Assembly (NCBI RefSeq): GCF_002293435.1
Contig: NZ_DBDF01000072.1
Coordinates: forward strand, 17,136 to 34,694
Source: Bacteroides sp. UBA939
Lineage (GTDB): Bacteria > Bacteroidota > Bacteroidia > Bacteroidales > Bacteroidaceae
Length of the DNA: 17,559 nucleotides
Direction: 5' to 3'
In this document: positions 1-6,551 of the stretch, in pieces
Layout: every line of letters begins with the position of its first letter
Numbering within the stretch: position 1 is the first letter of the stretch
Notes under the pieces: model-generated
Told to the model about the DNA's origin: nothing
Databases searched by the model: none
The model's input: only the letters and a program-made list of their open reading frames with translations
Translations under genes and position numbers: made by a program

Positions 1-93
1 ACTCGTCACATAGCCCGCTATGCTCCTCATAAAAACAGAAAAACATCCTCGAAAATAACTCTCAAAACAACACTGAGCAAAATTTAAACAGGC

Positions 94-193
94 TCTTAGA
101 CGCGGATGACGCAGCTCTCTTTTATCTTCCTGACGGAGTAACGTAGCGCAGCATTTAAAAAACTGCGTCATCTGCGTCATCCGCATCTAAAGA
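94..193. repeat. GCGGATGAC-type hairpin repeat element, copy 1
   Basis: Imperfect inverted repeat of about 100 bp. The left arm (94-114) reads TCTTAGACGCGGATGACGCAG; the right arm (172-193) is its reverse complement with one substitution and one extra A. The right side also carries a second CTGCGTCAT unit (163-171), so the arm is built from a 9-bp iterated unit (consensus GCGGATGAC / GTCATCCGC). Related elements lie at 12091-12184 and 17531-17559. It sits 3' of the GH88 gene, whose stop is at 252, and could act as a transcript-end hairpin, but there is no clean T-tract. Nothing recognisable was seen in 1-93. Confidence 0.75.
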
Positions 194-251
194 ATTGCTT
201 ATATTGCAGGTGATAAGGGAGCAGCGTTACCTGATTTATCATTCATAATTC

Positions 252-1475
252 TCACAATATCGCCGTCCCCTCCTTCTCCAACTTAGCCTTCTTGAGCAGA
301 GCCTCTAGGAAATAGTAATCGGCATAAACCAACGGTACATCCCTTTCAAAGTTGTGCGCTCCCGTGCTGTGTAGCAGTAAGAAACCACGATCGCCATCCA
401 ACTGCGCACGATAGGCGGTACTCAGGCTTTCCACAATCGTATCCGCCCACTTCTTGTACAGTGCCGCCTTCCCGGCATTATACGTGGACAGTTCGTACAT
501 GGCACAAGCCATCACGGCAGCGGCAGAAGCATCACGAGGTTCATTCGGAATGCCCGGAGCATCAAAGTCCCAGTAAGCTACCATATCTTCGGGCATCGCA
601 GGATTGGTAAAGAGGTAATCAGCTATATTCTCGGCCTGTGAAAGGAATTCGGGCAATTGCGTTTCACGATAACACATGGTATAGCCGTACAGTCCCCATG
701 CCTGCCCCCTCGACCATGCAGATTCATGATTATATCCCTGGTGGGTATGCTTGTGAAGCACGCCACCGGTGATGGTATCATAATCGAGTACGTGATAAGA
801 GCTATGGTTATCGCGGAAATGGTTCTTCATCGTAGTACGGGCATGTGTGGTTGCAATAGTATAATATACGGAATCGCCGGTTTCCTTAAACGCCCAGTAC
901 AACAGTTCGAGGTTCATCATATTGTCAATAATAACCGGGCACTGCCACTTGTCGCGGCTATGGTCCCAGGAACGGATACAACCGATTGTGGGTTTGTAGC
1001 GTGTGATGAGTGTCGCTGCCGATTCCAACAGGATATCCTTGTAGGTTGCATCGTTAGTCAACCGATAACCGTTGCCGAAGCTGCAATACATCTTGAATCC
1101 CATATCGTGGGTTCCGCCGTTCGTCTTCTGGTCTTCTATATCCGCGGTGAATTCCTGGGCTTTCTTCTTCCAGAAGTCGTCGTTGGTGTACTGGTACATG
1201 TACCATAGTTCACCCGGGAAGAAACCGCTTGTCCAGTCTCTTGACGCTACCAGGCGCAAGGTACCGTCGTCGTCTATCGTACGGGGAGAAACCGGCTTTC
1301 TCTTCAACTGTTCTTCCGGCATGGCTGCTTTGGCCGAGTCAATCTGCGTAAAGGCATACATCAACTGCTGCCCGGCAAAATCAAAACTGTCTTTTACTAC
1401 ATTCACTTCTTTTGTTGTCGGGCTGCATGCTCCACATACCACCAATAACGACACTAATCCTGTTTTAAATTTCAT
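252..1475 (-). CDS. GH88 unsaturated glucuronyl hydrolase, probable lipoprotein
   Basis: This 407-residue protein belongs to glycoside hydrolase family 88. The family removes the 4,5-unsaturated uronic acid left at the non-reducing end of oligosaccharides by polysaccharide lyases, by hydration of the double bond rather than classical glycoside hydrolysis. Seen in the sequence: a hydrophobic N-terminus ending ...VVCGACSP, which suggests lipidation at Cys17 although the lipobox is not canonical; an R-D-W-T-S-G-F-F-P-G motif near residues 79-88; Asp124 in HDMGF and Asp184 in IIDNMMNL, matching the two catalytic Asp of the family; and a Trp/His/Tyr-rich (alpha/alpha)6-barrel-like body with a typical family length. 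It should act in the periplasm or at the outer membrane. The gene follows the HTCS regulator on the same strand after 491 bp, so its own promoter is likely. Substrate (chondroitin, heparin, hyaluronan, another uronan) cannot be told. GH105 is the main alternative but fits less well. Confidence 0.93.
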   Translation of the reverse strand: MKFKTGLVSLLVVCGACSPTTKEVNVVKDSFDFAGQQLMYAFTQIDSAKAAMPEEQLKRKPVSPRTIDDDGTLRLVASRDWTSGFFPGELWYMYQYTNDDFWKKKAQEFTADIEDQKTNGGTHDMGFKMYCSFGNGYRLTNDATYKDILLESAATLITRYKPTIGCIRSWDHSRDKWQCPVIIDNMMNLELLYWAFKETGDSVYYTIATTHARTTMKNHFRDNHSSYHVLDYDTITGGVLHKHTHQGYNHESAWSRGQAWGLYGYTMCYRETQLPEFLSQAENIADYLFTNPAMPEDMVAYWDFDAPGIPNEPRDASAAAVMACAMYELSTYNAGKAALYKKWADTIVESLSTAYRAQLDGDRGFLLLHSTGAHNFERDVPLVYADYYFLEALLKKAKLEKEGTAIL

Positions 1476-1524
1476 AATACTTATCTAATATCTATGTTGT
1501 ATAAAAATTGAATAAAAAGATTGC

Positions 1525-1549
1525 GCTAAGATAGGTGATTTATCTTAGC
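1525..1549 (-). promoter_or_regulatory. 9-bp perfect hairpin upstream of GH88 gene
   Basis: GCTAAGATA (1525-1533) and TATCTTAGC (1541-1549) are exact inverted repeats with a 7-bp spacer, 50 bp upstream of the GH88 start codon. Read on the minus strand, the hairpin is followed after 5 nt by CTTTTTATTC. It could therefore be a weak terminator for transcripts arriving from the regulator gene, an operator for a GH88 promoter, or a 5'-leader hairpin. The sequence does not decide between these. Confidence 0.45.
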
Positions 1550-1626
1550 ATGGCTTTCAATATTGTATTATTCATTTAAGATTCTATTCCAATTGGGCAT
1601 AAAATACAGGCTATTTAGGGGTTTTC

Positions 1627-1833
1627 CTTGTTGAACACAGAGACACGGAGGCATAGAGGGTTTTATCTTGTTGAACACAGAGGCGCAGAGACCCAGAGTT
1701 TCTTTTTTCTTGTTGAACACAGAGACGCAGAGGCACAGAGAGTTTTTTCTCTGCGACGTAGTCGCCCTCTCTCTGTGTGCTCTCATTTCTTAAAAGAAAA
1801 ATAAACTCGGTGTCTCTGCGCCTCTGTGTTCGA
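1627..1833. repeat. Interspersed 'GAACACAGAG' repeat array with inverted copy
   Basis: Three direct copies of a unit beginning CTTGTTGAACACAGAG start at 1627, 1667 and 1709 (period 40-42 bp). A clear inverted copy follows at 1806-1833 (CTCGGTGTCTCTGCGCCTCT and onward), with a degenerate inverted stretch around 1764-1783. The units could pair with the inverted copy into a long hairpin. The array fills much of the 491-bp gap between the regulator and GH88 genes. A 72-residue minus-strand open frame across it (1568-1786) is only a translation of the repeat. I saw no gene or promoter in 1834-1966. Confidence 0.85.
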
Positions 1834-1966
1834 ATATGAATTCTCAGTGTTCAGTTCATGAAGCACCTCATCCCGGCTGATGTACGGACTGTGCATAGAT
1901 GACTATAGACCTTAGTGTACAATCATACCCAATGATTGCAGAGTTCAGCCCCCTCACCGCAGACAC

Positions 1967-4900
1967 TCATAATAACTCCTGTTCCGGCGGCGAATAAAGT
2001 TTGGGTGCACTCGTCCTGTACTTCTGCGCCCACTCCGAAGGCGAATAGCCATAGAACGACTTGAAGCAATTGGTAAAATAGGCATGACTGTTGAAGCCCG
2101 CATAACCGGATATCTCCGAAACCGAGTAATTGGATTCCAACAACAGTTTGGCTGCAATCTCCAACCGTTTATTACGTATCAACTCTATCGGCGAAAGCTC
2201 CGTAACCGCCTTTAGCTTGCGATACAAATTGGCGCGGCTCAAACCCAATTCCTGACTTATCATTTCCACCCCCAGGTCGGCATTGGAAATGTTCTTTTCA
2301 ATGATTGCGAAGAAATTCTGGGTGAAGCGGTCGTCGCCGGAAACAATCTCTATCCCCAGCGCCTCCGGAGAGAATTTCTTTCCATACAACTTCTTCAACT
2401 TCTCACGCGATTCCAGCAGGCTGTTGATACGGCAAATCAGCACATCCATGCAGAAAGGTTTCACAATATAATCGTCAGCACCCATAGAGAAACCTTCCTT
2501 AATATGGACCACCATAGACTTGGCAGTCATCAGCACCACCGGAATATGCCCAAGCTGCAAGTCCTGTTTCACACGCGAACACAGCTCCAAACCATCCATC
2601 CGGGGCATCATGATGTCACTCAGTATCAAGTCCGGATACTTCTCCATACTCAAAGCCAGCGCATCTTTCCCGTTATCCACATCCAATACGTGAAAGTAAG
2701 GCTCAAGGCACTCCTTCACATAGGTTCTTACTTCATCGTTGTCTTCCGCCAGCAGCACAGTCCACTTCTTCTCAATATCAAAGTGCATCTCCTTGCCCGA
2801 AGGTATGACGTCCTCCACCACCTGCCCGGTTTCTTCCTCCGTCAGTTGCGCTTCATCGTAAGCAGAACGGCTGATTGGGATATAGACTTCGAACACGGTG
2901 CCGGTGGGCTGATTGTGGGATACGGAAATCGCACCTTTATGCAAAAGCACAATGGAGCGCGTCAGACTCAATCCGATACCCGTCCCTACGTTTTCCCTGT
3001 TATCATCTTCTTCTTGATAGAAAGGAGAAAAGATATTCTTCATGCTTTCCCCGGAAATACCTTTTCCGGAGTCGATAACCGAGAGGTAGGCGAACTTCGT
3101 TTCATCAGGCATCTTGCCCAGTTCGTCCTGCCGCTCGCGTGGCAAATCGGCAAAAGTACGCTTGGATAAGGTAAATACCACCTTCCCTTTATCCGGAGTA
3201 AACTTCATGGCATTGGACAGGAGATTGAAAACCACCTTTTCCATGATAGATTTATCGAACCACGCCGACATGCGTTCTTCGCTCTTCTCGAAGGTGAAGT
3301 CAATGGATTTCTTCAGGGCAAGATGGTTGAAAGCATAATAAATCTCCTGCATGAACGAGTTCATGTCCGTCTTGGTGATATGCAGTTTTAATTTCCCTTC
3401 CTGATTCTTACGCAAATCCATCAACTGGTTTACAAGCAGCAACAGGCGTTGGGCATTACCGGATATCAGGCTTAGTTTGTTCTTCACGCCGGAAGAGAAA
3501 CCGGACATGGATACCAGTTCCTGCAAAGGCGCAATAATCAGAGTCAGCGGCGTGCGGAGTTCGTGCGAGAAGTTGGTAAACATGCGTATCTTTGCCTGGT
3601 GGAACTCCTCCGACTGCAACTTCTCCTTCTGTTTGAACTGCAATTCGCGTTCCAACTTCTGCTTCTTCGCTATGTAATACATGATGAGTGTCATAACGGA
3701 AATGAACGCAACCACGTAGAACAGGTAAGCATACCAGGTTTTCCACAAAGGCGGGTGCACGGTGATTCGTATCTTGCGCGTCTGCTTGCTCCAGACTCCG
3801 TCGTTATTGGAAGCCTTTACTTCGAAGACGTACGTACCGGGACTCAGGTTGGTGTAGTAGGCTTCGCGGCGGTTGCCTATGTAATTCCAGTCTTTATCGT
3901 ATCCTTTCAGGAAAGTGGCATACTGGTTTTGCCGGGCAAAAACAAAGTTCAGGGCGCAATAGCCGATGGAGATGTTGTTCTGATTGTAATTCAGTTCTAT
4001 CTTTTCCACATCATCCAGTACGGTATTCAGGATTCCGGTTTCGCCCTCAGGCTCAATCACGTGGTTGTTGACAACCAACCTGGTGAACACCAGCGGCGGC
4101 ACAAAGGAGTTTAATTGCAGTTCCTGAGGACTGAATGTTACAAAGCCGTTGTTTCCGCTGAAGCAGATTTCGCCATTGGGCAACAACGAACCGCTATGGG
4201 GGGTAAACTCGTAGATTCCGATACCGTTCAAAGAGTTATAATTGGTGAACTCTTCCGTATCCGGGTTATACTTGGAGATTCCGTTGCTGGCGCTAATCCA
4301 GAAGTTCCTGTCCGGGTCTTCCACTATGGCGCAAATGTCATTTTCAATCAGCCCCTGCTCCTTCGTTACAGTCTTGACGATGCCTTTCTCTTCATCATAC
4401 AAGGCTATGCCGCCACCGAATGTACCTACCCATATACGTCCGGATGAATCGCGGATGATACTCGTTACGTAATTATTAAGCAACCGGTGCGGCTGTTCCT
4501 TATCCGTGTTGTAAGCAACGGCCTCTTTCCTGTTTATATCATACTTTATCAGGCCGTCGTTACGGGTGCCTATCAACACGACCCCGTCACGCAGTTCAAA
4601 TATGCAACGGGAACTGGTAAACACACAGCTATCCCTCCCGCCGTTAACCGGAAAAGAAGTCTGCACTTCCTTCTTGTCAGACAGACGCGCCACTCCGGTA
4701 CGCGAGTCGGAAGATATAATCCACAGGCTGTTGTCTTTAGTATGAAGCATGGAGTAAATGGACATATCTTTCGGGAACCGGTAATAGGGCGCGTACTGTT
4801 TAGTGCGGGTATTAAACTGAAAGATGGTTCCCTTGTTTGTTCCGCACCACAGGATATCTCCTTCCAGCAGAAGCCCTTTTATAATGTTCTGGCTATATTG

Positions 4901-6097
4901 CAGCCGCGAAGCATTGTCTATCGGGTAGTAGTGATATTGGCCGTTCTCCGGATTATAGTCGAGCAATCCTCTTCCTTCAGTTGCCATATACAGGCGCCCG
5001 TCGGGGGTGGCAAGCATGCAACCGTAGATGCCGAACAATGCGTCGAACACCGTGGCGGGGTCGTGGAAGTTGAACCGGTTATTAAACCTGCTGGAGTAAC
5101 TCACTCCTCCGGCGTATGTACCTACCCATACGGTCAGGCTCCTGTCTACAAACAGGGAATAGATAGAGAAGTGGCTCAGGTTTCCCATTTCCAGAGAAGC
5201 GTCCGTATGTTTCCAGAGAGAATTGGTAGAAAGGTCTATCGTGTACAGTCCGCTGAATGTCCCTACGAGTAACTGTCCTTGCAGCTCGGATATAGCCCTG
5301 ATGCTGTTGCTCGCCAAGATACTATTGTCTTTATGGAAAGTGATGATTTCTTCTTTCTCCAGATTCACCCGGTACAGTCCGGTAAAGTTGCTTCCCACCC
5401 ATAGGCTTCCGTTCGAGTCTTCGTATACGGAAGAGATGGCGTTGCCCGGCAGTCTAAGTCCCCGGCTCTGGGTGTTGAGTTGCCGCTGTATCTTCATGTT
5501 CATGTCACAAACAAACAATCCCTTGGTTCCGGTTCCTATTAATATCTGGTGATGCCTTGTTTCATGAATCACCGAAACCGGTTCGTCTTTAATCTTCCCG
5601 TTGAGGTCGATGCGCTGAAAGACGTCCATTTCATATATATAAAGGTATAGTCCTTTAGGCGTTCCTACCCAGAGGCGGTTGCGGGAGTCGACAAACAGGC
5701 AGCGTATCTCGCTTTTGGCAAGAACTCCGTAGCGTTCACTGACAAAGGGCTTGATACGGTTCGTTTTTAAGTCCAGCTTATTCAGTCCACGGGCTGTACC
5801 AATCCACAGGTTCCTGTCACGGTCTTCGGCAAGCGCCTGGATATGGTTATCGCTTAGGCTTACCGTATCCTTCGGGTCGTGTTTATAAATCACGAACTCG
5901 CTTCCGTCGTAGCGGTTCAGTCCGTTGCGCGTACCAAACCAGATGAAGCCCTTAGTATCCTGGAATATCTTAAGAACAGAGATTTGCGACAGTCCGTCTT
6001 TCAGGTTCAGATTAGAGAAGTACAGGTTCTCATTGTTCTGGGCGGCTATCTTCAATGTTACCAATAAAGTAATCAGAGTTGGAATGTATTTCCTCAT
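1967..6097 (-). CDS. Hybrid two-component system sensor/regulator (HTCS)
   Basis: This 1376-residue protein fuses sensor kinase, response regulator and DNA-binding output, the usual length and layout of Bacteroides HTCS regulators of polysaccharide utilisation. In order: a signal peptide (MRKYIPTLITLLVTLKIAAQ); a large periplasmic sensor of two-component propeller repeats (recurring G-x-I/L-W-V/I-G-T motifs, roughly 30-700); a Y_Y_Y domain (about 715-782); one membrane helix (about 789-811); a histidine kinase core with phospho-acceptor His845 in FSHELRTP, N-box NLLSNAMKF and G-boxes DSGKGI and GTGIGL; a receiver domain with phospho-acceptor Asp1161 in SDIMMP; and a C-terminal AraC-type helix-turn-helix (about 1255-1355). 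All key catalytic residues are present. HTCS sensors typically bind an oligosaccharide in the periplasm and activate a nearby locus. The downstream GH88 gene suggests an unsaturated uronic-acid oligosaccharide as ligand; that is inference. Confidence 0.97.
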   Translation of the reverse strand: MRKYIPTLITLLVTLKIAAQNNENLYFSNLNLKDGLSQISVLKIFQDTKGFIWFGTRNGLNRYDGSEFVIYKHDPKDTVSLSDNHIQALAEDRDRNLWIGTARGLNKLDLKTNRIKPFVSERYGVLAKSEIRCLFVDSRNRLWVGTPKGLYLYIYEMDVFQRIDLNGKIKDEPVSVIHETRHHQILIGTGTKGLFVCDMNMKIQRQLNTQSRGLRLPGNAISSVYEDSNGSLWVGSNFTGLYRVNLEKEEIITFHKDNSILASNSIRAISELQGQLLVGTFSGLYTIDLSTNSLWKHTDASLEMGNLSHFSIYSLFVDRSLTVWVGTYAGGVSYSSRFNNRFNFHDPATVFDALFGIYGCMLATPDGRLYMATEGRGLLDYNPENGQYHYYPIDNASRLQYSQNIIKGLLLEGDILWCGTNKGTIFQFNTRTKQYAPYYRFPKDMSIYSMLHTKDNSLWIISSDSRTGVARLSDKKEVQTSFPVNGGRDSCVFTSSRCIFELRDGVVLIGTRNDGLIKYDINRKEAVAYNTDKEQPHRLLNNYVTSIIRDSSGRIWVGTFGGGIALYDEEKGIVKTVTKEQGLIENDICAIVEDPDRNFWISASNGISKYNPDTEEFTNYNSLNGIGIYEFTPHSGSLLPNGEICFSGNNGFVTFSPQELQLNSFVPPLVFTRLVVNNHVIEPEGETGILNTVLDDVEKIELNYNQNNISIGYCALNFVFARQNQYATFLKGYDKDWNYIGNRREAYYTNLSPGTYVFEVKASNNDGVWSKQTRKIRITVHPPLWKTWYAYLFYVVAFISVMTLIMYYIAKKQKLERELQFKQKEKLQSEEFHQAKIRMFTNFSHELRTPLTLIIAPLQELVSMSGFSSGVKNKLSLISGNAQRLLLLVNQLMDLRKNQEGKLKLHITKTDMNSFMQEIYYAFNHLALKKSIDFTFEKSEERMSAWFDKSIMEKVVFNLLSNAMKFTPDKGKVVFTLSKRTFADLPRERQDELGKMPDETKFAYLSVIDSGKGISGESMKNIFSPFYQEEDDNRENVGTGIGLSLTRSIVLLHKGAISVSHNQPTGTVFEVYIPISRSAYDEAQLTEEETGQVVEDVIPSGKEMHFDIEKKWTVLLAEDNDEVRTYVKECLEPYFHVLDVDNGKDALALSMEKYPDLILSDIMMPRMDGLELCSRVKQDLQLGHIPVVLMTAKSMVVHIKEGFSMGADDYIVKPFCMDVLICRINSLLESREKLKKLYGKKFSPEALGIEIVSGDDRFTQNFFAIIEKNISNADLGVEMISQELGLSRANLYRKLKAVTELSPIELIRNKRLEIAAKLLLESNYSVSEISGYAGFNSHAYFTNCFKSFYGYSPSEWAQKYRTSAPKLYSPPEQELL

Positions 6098-6177
6098 AGA
6101 ATTGTGTTTTTCTTATTGTCTGTCGGACAAGTTTGTTTTTTTATCTCATAGTATTATCCACAGGGTTAATAACTAAA

Positions 6178-6366
6178 GCGAATCAGGAGTTAAAACTCCT
6201 CTAACTCCTGCGCTATGAATAATGCAGGCGGCATCACACACTATCATCTCCGTACCAAGTCCGTACCAAATTCGGTTAAGGGTACCTTTATACGGAGAAG
6301 GTACGGAGTTGGTACGGCTTTGACCCGGCTTTGGTACGGTGATAACTCCTCTAACTCCTAATTCGC
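6178..6366. mobile_element. MITE-like palindromic element with terminal repeats and 9-bp duplication
   Basis: A 189-bp stretch begins GCGAATCAGGAGTTA (6178-6192) and ends TAACTCCTAATTCGC (6352-6366), inverted repeats matching at 14 of 15 positions. It is flanked by the direct repeat ATAACTAAA (6169-6177 and 6367-6375; the match runs 11 bp if the next GC is counted), as expected of a target-site duplication. Inside are a 9-bp perfect hairpin (6184-6192 with 6202-6210), the module ATGAATAATGCAGG (6215-6228) shared with 17332-17503, and an inner palindrome of GGTACGGA-type units (6248-6267 with 6300-6319, 18 of 20 matching). It has no coding capacity, so it would need a transposase in trans. It lies between the HTCS gene and the divergent gene at 6552. 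Confidence 0.6.
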
Positions 6367-6405
6367 ATAACTAAAGCAAAAGTAGGAAATAAGCCGTTGA
6401 GGGGG

Positions 6406-6445
6406 TTGAAGTATTATCTCAAAAGCTTGAAGTATTAACTCAAAA
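6406..6445. promoter_or_regulatory. Tandem 19-bp direct repeats, candidate operator
   Basis: TTGAAGTATTATCTCAAAA (6406-6424) and TTGAAGTATTAACTCAAAA (6427-6445) differ at one position and are 21 bp apart, two helical turns. A third AAGTATT core occurs at 6458-6464. The pair lies in the intergenic region between the divergent HTCS gene and the MG2-like gene, about 107 bp upstream of the latter's start. AraC-family outputs, including those of HTCS regulators, often bind directly repeated half-sites with such spacing, so this is a reasonable binding-site candidate. Which regulator binds is not shown. I found no convincing TAnnTTTG/TTTG Bacteroides promoter pair nearby. Confidence 0.45.
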
Positions 6446-6551
6446 TCAGGTTTCCTAAAGTATTTGAGACGATTGTTAAAGCCTGTTTGGGGAGATTATC
6501 ATATCTTGCGATACCTTATTGAAAGAAATAGTATCTAAAAATTAAAATACC

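Noticed and set aside
657..1208. 183-residue plus-strand open frame opposite the GH88 gene
   Set aside because: Antisense shadow of a clear GH88 gene; low-complexity protein with no recognisable domain. The same applies to plus-strand frames at 2504-3169, 3563-4114, 4487-5272, 12307-13398 and 13414-14322.
1627..1750. Possible CRISPR array (regular 40-42 bp period)
   Set aside because: The repeated unit fills nearly the whole period, so there are no unique spacers, and no cas gene is present.
1568..1786. 72-residue minus-strand open frame with LCLCVSVF-like repeats
   Set aside because: It is the translation of the GAACACAGAG repeat array; no family, no leader, and the repeat structure explains it fully.
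6486..6521. Bacteroides-type promoter for the gene at 6552 (TTTG with TATCTTG or TACCTTAT)
   Set aside because: Neither -7 candidate matches TAnnTTTG fully, and the spacings to TTTG (12 or 22 bp) are off from the usual 19-21 bp.
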